Source of the DNA: Parus major
Taxonomy: Eukaryota; Chordata; Aves; Passeriformes; Paridae
Assembly: GCF_001522545.3 (NCBI RefSeq)
Contig: NC_031773.1
Span: forward strand, 43,506,786-43,570,785
Direction of reading: 5' to 3'
Length of the DNA stretch: 64,000 nt
Part shown: positions 40,115-51,300 of the stretch, in pieces
Position numbering within the stretch: position 1 is the first letter of the stretch
How the letters are laid out: each line of letters opens with the position of its first letter
Notes under the pieces: model-generated
Databases searched by the model: none
Told to the model about the DNA's origin: nothing
Seen by the model: the letters and a program-made list of their open reading frames with translations, nothing else
Made by a program: the position numbers and the translations under genes

Positions 40115-43100
40115 GTAGAATTTACTTGTAAGCTGGACTAAAGTATATCTTAAAAAAATAGAACAACATGAACTGTAGGCAAACTCTCTCCTTGAAGTAA
40201 TATTTCCATTTTTGGAAAGTCACTCATGGACTTTCATATTTCTGCTACCTTTGGCACTTAAGTCCATTATGAAGATCTCAGAATCTGTCATGTTTCAGTT
40301 TAAACCTCTTACAAACTCAAGCAGCTATATAAAACCCCTGCTGTATCTCCCTCCCCAAAGACTGCTTAACCCACTCGATGCATAATGATACAACTTGAGT
40401 GGGTGAGTCAAATCTCACAGATTGTTCACACAAATATTACACACTCCTACACTTTCTTTGCAATGGGGGGAAAAATCAGCTGAACAAGATCACTTCTCCC
40501 AGATTTCTCCCATTTTCTGCAAGTCAACTGAGATTAATTTATATGCCTAAGAAAATTTTCAAAATTATAAAAGGAAATTGAGAAAACCTTTTTGTGAGCA
40601 TCCACACTCAGATTTTAAAAGAAAAAAAAATTACTTACATATACAATAACCTTGAAAGCTCTCACATCATCTTTAGAGTTTGGCACTGAAGCCTTTCATA
40701 TAATACAATGAAAACACAGAGACAACTGTCACCCCAAGCTTGAACGCAGCTCTGTAAGAACCTGGCACTGGCACAGTTCTCCGTCGTTGCAGTTCTTTCT
40801 TGTGTTGATCACTCTTTTTCCTTCCTCTTACAACATTGACGAACTAGATCAGAAAGGAAGCCAAAAACCATTTTCTAGTGAAAATTTAGCATTTTCCTTC
40901 TCTTAGCTTTCACTTGCATTTAAACTGTCCCAGATCTGCTTTCATTATATCTTAAAAAATCATCAGTGTCTCATGAAAAGACACACATGCCTCAGCTATT
41001 GTTAATCTATGTCCCAGAGTTCAGAGACCATGCCATTATCTGACAAATTTTGTATACTGCTCACTGACAGGAAGAGTACCAAAATATTTTACAAATATGT
41101 GACACTGTCTCAGTAAAGGAGTTGAACTGCTGCTTTGTTTGAAAAACTGTATGGTGTCCTAAGTAAGCCATTCCCACCACCTTTTCACATTTCCCTACCT
41201 TTGCAATCAGGCATGTAGCTTCCTAGTTCAACATATGTTTCTTCATGGTACAGCAAAAAAATACATATGCTATCAAAACAGGACATTGTACCTCCCATCT
41301 CCTTGGTAACTTCCCTATGGAAAGGTAGTAAGTAGCCCTTAGATAAGGGTAGGAATCCACAAATTTTAATTGAATGTAAAGGCAGATTTAAGTAAGGCAT
41401 CTGAGTCTAATGACACTTCCAGTAAGCCACAAGCAGCTTTACCAAAAACAGCCCAGAAGCAAGGAGGTGGGAAGGAAATGCTGACTATATATAATCTCTC
41501 AAAGCTGCTCATAAAGGTCCAGGATTTCCATATGTGTCTCATTAGCTGTAGGTACAGACAAGTGCCACAGGAGGTGACAGCAAGAAGCTTGCAGGTCTTC
41601 TGCACCTCTCTGCTTCCTGTAGTTATATTGTAAGGTCCATTAATTCCAGCATGTGTTTTGCCTCTTGTAAGCTCAGCACAAGTTCTTATTTTTTCCCACT
41701 ACCATCAGACAACTTCTTCATATTTATAAAGTGCCAGTGCTCCTGGGATTCAGCAGCTTCTGAAGTTCACTTCTTCCAGCTGTCTGATGGCTTTTTATGG
41801 GGCTTTATCAGCTTTATTGGGTAACTTAGAGCCGTTTCTTTGTATTATACATGATTCCTCTATAGCATGTAAATAGTAAATGTACTATGTACTATCATAT
41901 AAGATGATGTGTTTCCTTGACCTTGTTTTGCTTGACTAACTCAAAAAGTTAATTTCTCCATAAGAATCACTACACACCTGCTATTGCTTATTTCTTTAGA
42001 TTTTCTTCTATTTTTTGAATTCAACGATTCACTCCTACTCAAAGGAGAATACCCTACCCAAAGTGGATTCCCACTGGCTCTCAGGACCAGGCAGGCATAC
42101 TGCAACTACAGTAAATGCAGATGTCCATTCTGAATATGTAGTACATAAGTGTATTAAGCATTACTTTAAATTCTCATGTCTTCATTAGCCTATCAGCCTG
42201 AGATACTAAGTGATGGCATAGAATAATTTCAGCTGACTATTTTTCCTGAAAGCATCAAGGAAAAGATGACATAAATGTAGCTCTTTCAAATCCCTGGGGA
42301 CTGTCAAGTTACCCTGCAGAATTCTGGCGATGCAGGATCCATGACTGCTTCTTGTCTCTGAATATCAAATAGCAAAGTCTATTGGCACCATAATTCAGGT
42401 GTATATTTGCTACAAGCATCCTAGAAAGAGATCTGAACATGCATCTGAGAATTATCCATAGGAAACAAACTTTGATTGATGTACTAGATGGGGCTCAGCA
42501 GACATTACCTCAGCCCCTGAACCCAGATATCACTGCACACTCTTCCTGCCCAACTCTGCTGTGATCATGCAGTGTTTCCCCCTTTTGTCTGCTCTTAGTA
42601 ACCACTGCTGTTCACACAAGTGGAACAGACACAAGAAGTAAGCAGGCAGCTTGATGAGTTAGCAACAAGGTTTTCCTCCTTTACAGTTCAAGCATACTCT
42701 TAGCCCCAAAGCAGACACTTCCTTATATGGGTTTTTACTATGTTAACTCTTTGTGGGTGCTTCTATTTATGAGGCAGCTTCCTTCTATCTGATCTGGTGG
42801 TATTAAAGCACAGGTCACTAAATTGTCTCTCTTTGGGTCAAAGGATTTACCTAAGTTCCATTTCCTGGGTTCCTGTCCATGCCAATGCTCCATAATCTGT
42901 CCTACTTTCTCCCTAATGTTACTGTAGTTCAAATTATTATCTAAATGTTCACCTACCAATGATGAATGAATCATTAGCCTTCCAATCAACAGACTACATA
43001 TTTTTAGGGTGTAGGGACCCTAATGTAAGGAAATTTAAAAAAATTGCTATAAACTTTCCAAGTTATACAGGTGTGCTCTATCTTTTGAGGAAATTATCCT

Positions 43101-45115
43101 ATCATGGTTAAAACTTCAGTAGCCATCACTCTTACTGTTTTGTATACATCAAACTTTTCTCTGTAAAGATCAGGTTATATGACCTGAATGCTTCTGAAGA
43201 ATCTGCACTCCTTCTGCAGTTAAAAAGTTCTAATCACTTATCTATAAGCCTTTTTGACTTTTGGACCCAATTAAATATTCAACACACTAAATGTTAGATG
43301 GAGACTACATGAAGTTTAAACTCCAGTCTTCCCCAGAACAGTATAATAGGAATCAATATTGTAAGCATCCAAACTGAAATAATGTACACACCATAGTGTT
43401 TGTGGTGGTAGTTCCTTGCTAATGTCCACCCTTGGTGCTGAGAGGGTCAGAATTGCCCTCCATACATTAAACCTCCACCTAACAGGGAATACATGCTTTG
43501 ATCCTGTTGAACCCAGGAGTTTTAGACTATGCACTCCTCATGAGCTGGCTGACCAACTACGCCCTGGTTAACCTCCCACTGGTTAAAGCTTTATCTTTAC
43601 ATAGTTCTGCAATCTTGCCCTCTGGGGAATGGCTATACTCCCTCTCCTTTATTGTTTTCCTTGACTCAGTTTGTTTTCTATGGCTGAAAAGCTAATCCAG
43701 ATAACAAACGTTATATTCATTCCACCATCTGCTACCCAAATACTAGAGATACATAAAGTTTTACTCAGCAGTCGCGTTTCCAGTCTCTCAAGTTCCCCTT
43801 GGAGCTTCTAGGCACTGCTGGTTTGAGAACAGCACTCTCTGCATTCCATGAATGTGAGTATCAGCCCTTTGGGATACAGCTCCATCTAGTGAGGCAAACT
43901 AGCTCAGAACTTCATAGGGACTTGAAACGGATGCCACCAGCAATACATACAGTGGCACAGGCCACTTTTTCCAGGAGGCCAGTGTTTTATTAGTCATCTG
44001 GTATCCATCACAGGGAGTTCCTTCATTAGTGTGGCAAAGCACAGGCAAAAATCTTTAAATGTTGCAGTAGCTGCTCTCCAAGCCAAGTTCTCATATTTCA
44101 TTTGTTCTGTAAAATTTGTCTCTAAACAAAGTGATTTCTAAATCTCCGCATCAGAATCTTTTTGCCATGTCTTTTTATTGCAGACTTCATTTTCTACCTC
44201 CTTCACACATATCTGAGGAACCCACTCCCTCTTGTGCTTTGTCTAAATTTGCCGTCACCTAAATGCATAGCCATTGTCACTGGATCTTCCCATAGTCTCA
44301 CAATACTTGTTGGACAATGGATTCACACAACTGCCAGCAGGTAACAATACAAAATCAATGTGTAAAGTGAGTCAGACATGTTAGTCATAAATTAATCATA
44401 TTTTCGCATCTTCCCAATTTTCCAAGGATGAATAGTAGCTAGCTGATTCCCATGTCATTTCTTTGACCTTGCTAATGCAGTATTTTCTGATTCCAATAAT
44501 TCAGCATGCTGACACTGTGTGTCTCCAGCTGTTGGAAGCATAGTTATTTTGTTGTCATCTATGAATTATCTGAATGCATTTTTCAAGTGTTTCTTTGCTT
44601 TTCCTACCTCTATTGATCCTTTTCCATTCACTGTCAAGAAACTGCCTCCAAAGGCCCTGGTTGCCAGGACACTCTGCCCACTTACCACATTTCTTTCACT
44701 TTCATGTTTTCAGTTCAGCTGTCCCTTACACTCATCGTGATGACGAACATGGCAACAGAGTCAGTTTCCCTCACATCCCTCCCAAACCTCTTTACCACGG
44801 TGTCTGTAAAGAACTTCAAAACACATAGATTTACTATAGGCACCTCCTATAACATAAATACGGGCTGGTAGTTTCCTAGTTTCAAAAGTTCACCTTTTTA
44901 CTGTTTTTTTCCCCTTTTCTTTCCCCAATAGACAAACATAAGCATTTAGCGGGTAAGCACACTTTTTTCTTTTATGCGTAGCCGTGCAGTAGGCACAGCG
45001 ACACAATCATTAAGTGCAAAGTGCCATCCCCGATGAAACAGGCTGTGGAAAAGCCGCGCCGTTCGGCACCTCCGGGCTCGTCCAGGCTGGCCCCGCGGGG
45101 CCGCTGCCCGCGGCC

Positions 45116-45128
45116 GTTGCCCGGAGAC
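45116..45128 (+). promoter_or_regulatory. RFX X-box-like site just upstream of CFAP54 start codon
   Basis: The 13-mer GTTGCC-C-GGAGAC fits the X-box pattern RYYNYY, 1-3 spacer bases, RRNRAC. It ends 27 bases before the ATG. RFX factors drive ciliary genes through such sites near the start of transcription. The left half is the ideal GTTGCC; the right half has GAGAC rather than GCAAC, so binding strength is uncertain. Confidence 0.55.
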
Positions 45129-45155
45129 AGCGTCCGGGCCCGGCCCGGCCCGAGC

Positions 45156-45352
45156 ATGGCGGAGCCCGCCGGGCCACCGCCCCCCGTCGCCGGCCCGCAG
45201 GCCCCGCACGCCGCTTTCTTCGGGCCCGTGGCTCGGGGCAACCCGGTGGTGGACAGCTTCGAGGCCGAGCTGCGGCGCGTCCTGAGCTCCCTGCGGCGGC
45301 TGCGAGGCGTGAGGGAGGCCAAGCCGTCGCAGCACGACCTACACCGCCACGG
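45156..45352 (+). CDS. CFAP54: CFAP54 coding exon 1
   Basis: Residues 1-65 plus two bases of codon 66. The start MAEPAGPPPP was chosen because its context is strong (A at -3, G at +4) and it gives a usual N-terminus. A proline/alanine-rich leader is followed by a helix with FEAELRRVLSSLRRLRG, equivalent to the FEQE-type helix of mammals. The donor is CACGG|gtaggg; reading on through it meets TAG at once, which supports splicing here. An in-frame upstream ATG at 45033 would add 41 residues but has a poor context (C at -3, A at +4). Confidence 0.9.
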
Positions 45353-48300
45353 GTAGGGCTGCGCCGCCGCCCAGATTCCCGCGTCGCCGCCCGTTCCGGC
45401 AGCCGCTGGCCCTGGTTCTCTCTCAGGTCCTTTTCTCGGCCGCACCCCTCCTGCTTCGCTCTGTTCCTTCAGCCGCCCCGCGGGCTCTTCCCGCCGGGCT
45501 GCGCTTTCCGGCCCGCCGGGCAGCGCCACGGCTCCCGGGCTGCGCTTCCCCGCCCGCCGCTGCTCGGCTCCCCCTCACGCTGCAGCCACGGGCTGCCGTG
45601 CCAGTACCGCGCCCGCTGCACTGGGAGATAGCCGGGAGTTTGCTCTCCGAACGAACTTCCCCAGCAGTGTGCCAAAGCACCCGCAATCCGGTTTTTTCTG
45701 TGTGTTTTTTTTTTTTTCTTTAAATAGTACTTTTTCATTCTAACGAAAATTCCTCAGAATCTGAACACCGCGTTTTTCTAATATTTTATTTTATTTTATT
45801 TTATTTTATTTTATTTTATTTTATTTTATTTTATTTTATTTTATTTTATTTTATTTTATTTTATTTTATTTTATNTTTATTTTATTTTATTTTATTTTAT
45901 TTTATTTTATTTTATTTTATTTTATTTTATTTTATTTTATTTTATTTTATTTTATTTTATTTTATTTCTCTCTTCTCACTACTTCCTAGAAGTCTGCACT
46001 TTAGGGAAAAAGCACGAGGGGCTGTGGAAGTTGGCAGCACCACTGTTGGTTCTGCCAGAGCTGCCTGAGCTTCCTGGTGGGAAAATCCCTTGACAGTGCT
46101 GCAGGGACTGGCAGCCCCCCAGCGTGTGCTGCTGCGTGCGAGGGTGAACACTTGTGGGCACGTACTTGCCTTCAAAAGTAGGGCTACACGAGGATAACAC
46201 CACACAGCTCTTTCTGTGCATATGTCTCTGTCTACGTTGGTGTATTTTTATACACATAGATGCAGGCAGAGCATATGGCAGGTATAATAGTGCATATTTG
46301 TTTGCTCGCGTACATGCATATCTGTGGGTATGCATAAGTCGAGATTTTGTAATGCCGTTAAGATAGAGCAACTGGAATCGGTCTGTGATTCATAGTGCAT
46401 ACATATGTCTTTTACAGACTGTGCATTTCTCATGTAGCTCTCCCTGCTGCATTAGGCACTGTGATATGAGAGCTCAACTACTTCTTTTAAGGTGAATAGT
46501 TGATTTTCTGTTGTTACCTGAATACTACTCTGTTCTAAATGTACAGGTCTTTAACATAAACCCCACAAGTTTCCCAGGGTATCAAAAGTTCCTTCAAAAA
46601 CAGCATAGGAGTTAGGTTACAGGGTGGTTACCTTATTGCTTAGGTGCAGCCTTTACCCTTGCATATTTCACTCAGTAATTTCCTAGAAATAGTCCACAAA
46701 TTACCCTGCTCTGAAGTAGGTGTATACATTTTCAGAAGGTGTTCAGATTCTGCAGCCTGGCCTTTGAGCTGGAGATCTTTCCTGTTCTAAGCTATCTGGC
46801 TTCCTAATTTGTTTATGGGGCATGTTCATCATCAGGTCTAGGCCTAGAAGTATCATGTAGGTATCAGTCTCCAGGTTTTTGCCTCTAGTGCTTTGAATCT
46901 CACTATGTTGTTTTTTTTTTATATTGTTTATATTGTTTCAGCAGCTGATTTTGAAGCCTTTTTGTAGTTAAAAACCTTTTCTTTTCAGCTTTAACTGATA
47001 GGTGTTATTGTATTAAAAATTATTCTCTCCAGGCCCACTTAGAAGAAGTAACACTACTTGGCTGCTTCAGACACCACCAAAATTGCCAACAGTGATTCTT
47101 CTATGTGTTCTTTGTATCTTCTAGTTGGGAGGTGGCCATGCTGAGTCTAATCTGTTTGCAATATCATGCTAAGTTACCAATTTTTGTGAAGTGTCTCCAA
47201 GCCTTTTTTTGCTTTACCTCTCAAACCTAAGTAAGTTCTGCCTTATTCAAACTGGTATTTTGTGGATGTGACACATGACCGTGAATACCTTGGCTGGCAT
47301 GAGAGCATTTTCACATCTGAAGAAATGTGCAGTGTTCATCGTGGAGATGAGAACTCACTCAATCAAGGCCTTGATTCCAGATGTCTCTGGTGGTAATGAT
47401 ACCTACCAAAATTCCAGCGCAATAGGAATATTGAGTAACATGAAGCTTCCAGTAGCTGTGCATCCTCAGGCGTTCTTCATTTCTATATGGACAGTAAAGA
47501 GGTAGAAGACTGGAATTCTGATTATAAGCATATGTTCAGGCAGTTAACAAAGTCAAGACTATTTATTTGTGACTGGCATTTTAGGGATTTCTCTCCCTAC
47601 TGCTTCATTGTTTGATAACTCAAAATTGGTGCATGTGCTGCTTGCAGAACCAGCTGTAGTCTGGTCCTAAGAATTTCTGAAGGTAATGGCTATTACAGTT
47701 GCCTTCCTAAATGCTCTAAAGACTTCTTGCTATGTCATTTTTTAAGCTGTCTTTTGTGGCATGGATTGAAATCAAAGTGTTCTCGTTCTACAAGCAGCAA
47801 GAAAACCAGCTTCCACGTGGCACGTATGTTCCATTTAGAAAAATAAAATTATGAGCTATATTCCTCCAACTCTTTCAACATTTGGTTTTTATAGGTCAAC
47901 AGAAAGGCCATAATTTAGGCACTTAAATGTTCTAAGGTAGGAAGCAAAAATTACTGAAGGCTTGCCCTGGTATCACAAATCCTTTCAGTCGGAAATAGCA
48001 ACAAAAGTAATTTTTCCTCAACTAAACAAGAAGTTGTTTTGCCCCATTTCTCTTGGCAGCAAAGCCATCAAAAACTTTACCTTGAACTATTGATTTTATC
48101 TCATGTTATGTGGCTTAGCTACCATTATTTAATAAGATGGCTTTTGATAAGTATCAGAGAATTCTTTATAGATGTAGTAAAGACTTTAACCACGTGGGCC
48201 TTATCCTGTGCACACTATTATGGGTTGACCTTAGGGAAATTTCTTCTATTATGGGTGGAAATAAAGAAATTTCACCTCTGAGCTCCAACAGTCCCCTATT

Positions 48301-51300
48301 TTTTTTTAAGAATTCACTTGTTTAACTCGTTACTCTTGTGTCCTACAGGCTGCTTATAGGAAAGGCTGAGGAGCTGTTTGGGAAGTGTCTCACACTCCTC
48401 TTTTGTCTGTGTCAAAGAAACATTCTTGTGTCATGAACTCACTTGAAGTTAGTCATGGCATTATAGCAGAATCTTACCTTAATCTTCCCACTGAAGCTGA
48501 AAGTCTGGTCAGTTCCGTCAGTACTTTGCTAAACTAGTTTTTTACAGATTTGTTACTTGTTTATTAGAGCTGAGAATCTCACATGTTAACATGAACATTC
48601 AAAGCAAAAAATGAAGATGACCAATGCTGGGGACTTACAGCCGCTCAGTCTTAAAGAAATGTACTAGTCTTACCTTACCAGAGCTTCATCTAGGGTCATT
48701 CTTTCTATCTCTTTTCCCTCTTCTTCCCCTCTTTCCCTTTCCCCTTAATATCCATCAAATCTCCTGGTCTCTGAAGGTGTTTTCCTAAATTCTTCCTTTA
48801 ATAGTCCAAGGGAACTTTGCTCAGCTGTCTGACAGATTCCTTTTGCTCTGGAGCCTCTTTGCAGATACTAACTAGTGTGGAATATTTTTCTCAGTGTAAG
48901 AACTCAGTACCCACCCAGACTGTTAATTGTTAAGGATGGATCAGGAGGGACTCATTCCCATCCATTTGGAAAGTGCCCTTCATTTCACTGAGCTATGGTT
49001 TCCTTAAAAAAATTCTCCTTAAAAATGCCTTAGAACATTTTATTCTGATTGTTGCTTTTGGCCTAGTTTGTGCTGTTACTGCATTTTTCCTTTAGGATAC
49101 ACCTCTAGGATGTCCTACTTATTTCCTTACTGCTTTCTTTCAAGAACTGAGAATTGTGATGAGATGATACTTTTAGAAAAATAAAAGGATTATGATTGCA
49201 TTTCTTTCTTGTAAAGATAATTTTGACAGATTTCTCATAAAGCCATCTGTTTCACCTTGAAATGTGAAGGTGGCTCACAGCTTTCTGTGTGGAAAAAATG
49301 TTATTTATTGTGCTCTTTTTAAAATTGGGAGTGTTCTTATAAGCTGAAATGAAGAGTTATACGAGAGACTGAGAATGCATTCCAAGTGCTTGAATGTCAA
49401 GAGAAGAGTTTAAGAAAGTGTCTTGAGTTCTGATCTACCCAATCTTAAGAGAAGTTAAAAAGTTCCAGCTACCTCACACCAGTACACATATGGTTTATGC
49501 ATGACAATTCAGCTAGAACAATATTTTTTTCAGATGTTGTCTTTAAATGTTAATTTATGTTTCTTCAGTTGTTTTCTTTCCTCATAAATTGCTACCTATA
49601 AATAATTTGGCTGTAGCAGTATCACAACTCTGCTGACATTTCTGGACAAGTGATTTGTTAAGAGAATAAATGGAAGAGATGCCTGGGATGGTGAACACTA
49701 TCAACACTGGTAATGATTTGTTAACGGGAATCTTTTATGAAAAAGTTCCAGTGCTAATTTGCAGTCTGTCTGATCAGTTATTGTATTCCAGCTAGAATGT
49801 AGTTTTCTTAAAGAAGCGTAGTGTGAGGAAGTTGTACACATAGGGGCATGAGGCCATCAAATCATGGTTGGTAGAGACCGTAGTACTGGCAAGATGTAGT
49901 CGGTGTCTCTGTAGCAGAGGGAAACTGCTTAGAATCTGTTACCATTTGTGGGAGGCTTGCTGGTTCAGCAAAATAGGCAATTTGTTACACAAAGAATCCT
50001 TGATGACAGCTGTGGCTAGAATCAGACAGAGGCAACAGAAGAGCATCACAACTATTGCCATACAATCCTCTCTGTTTTAGCAAGTGTGTCATTCTGTTCT
50101 CTCTGAATCCTACTTACAATTTAAATCTTGTTTCGTGACTCATGGTGTAGCTCTGTATACCATGAGCTCTGTATTCTATAGCTCTGTATACTTTGTATCT
50201 TTATGGTTTATTCCATGGCTACCAGTTCCCAAGGTTGCAACTACCTGACCATACACTGTTATTTTGAGATTTTTTTTCCTGCTCTTAACATTTGTAGTTT
50301 CTGGTCCAATAATTGCTGTGAACGGTAATTCATTGAGTCTAAGATATCAATTTTTTTCTTCAAACAGGGCTTCTCAAGTACTAGCTGAAAGGTGGGACAG
50401 ATTTTGCGCTTGTGATTGTGCTTGAACAACACAAGGGAATTATTACTAGGACATTTTAATGAGAATTTACATGGGGGAAAATTCATCCTATTTAAAATGT
50501 ATGGTAAAAACTGATGACAGAAATGAAACCCAGAAATGTCCTTGTCTGCCTGTTAAATCTGATTTTAATGATTACTTGTTTTGAAATACTTAGAAGTTCA
50601 AATAGATTTGGAAGAAAAGAGTTTTCACAATTTGAAGTCTTCTTGATTTGTTTACTTGTTATGACAGGTCTACTGCCAGTTTAATCTGAAACTTTTTTTC
50701 CTGTACTTTTTTTTTAGAGCAAATACTTTGTTTGACATATGGATCAAATATAAGCCACGACTACCAGAGTGGTATTACAATGAAAGACTTGTGAAAGTTG
50801 GTGATACCCTTGCTCAGATCAAAGTAAGTCATTTGAATGAGAAAAGGTTCAGTCATAGCCTTTGTTTCATTATGTTTCTATGCTACTTTAATTTTTAATC
50901 ATATTTTACTGAAAGCTATTTAGAAAGTAGCAAAACTTCCACAAAATAATTCCAGTGACAGTTGATTGTTTGTATTTCTTGCTTTTTTTATTGTAAAATT
51001 TTCCTGATTTTTGAATATATTTTCTATATCTGTATTTTCTATGCACCCATTGCCTTTTCAAACACCCCAAAATCTTTCTTTAATATTTGTTTGATGTTTC
51101 AGCGTGGTAGAGTACAATATGTGACTGTGACTTCAATGCTCTTAAAGTACAAACTGACAATGATAGAGAAGTTCCACTGACTCAACTCCATGCTCAGTTA
51201 ACCAACCATGGATAAAAAGAATTGTCAGGAGAGGATCAGAGAACAAAAACCAGAGTGCAACACTTTACAACTATGTGTATCAGTGATGCTTCTGCATCTT

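Larger units (their letters stand above)
37120..44989. other. Intergenic sequence upstream of CFAP54
   Basis: No exon or RNA gene is supported. It contains a 12-bp inverted repeat (37,683-37,753) and a GATGA-rich tract (40,065-40,114). A - strand open frame at 42,738-42,989 has protein-like composition but no recognised family. Confidence 0.6.
44990..45660. promoter_or_regulatory. CpG island and promoter of CFAP54
   Basis: The sequence changes abruptly from AT-rich to GC- and CpG-rich at about 45,040 and back at about 45,660. CFAP54 exon 1 sits inside it. No TATA box is seen at a fitting place, as is usual for island promoters. The island includes the X-box at 45,116. Long open frames on both strands here come from base composition and are not genes. 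Confidence 0.85.

Noticed and set aside
44740..44760. Half X-box CATGGCAAC about 400 bases upstream of CFAP54
   Set aside because: The second half does not fit the X-box pattern and it lies outside the CpG island.
44946..45738. Open frames on both strands across the right CpG island other than CFAP54 exon 1
   Set aside because: Same composition effect. Only the frame starting at 45,156 continues into conserved exons.
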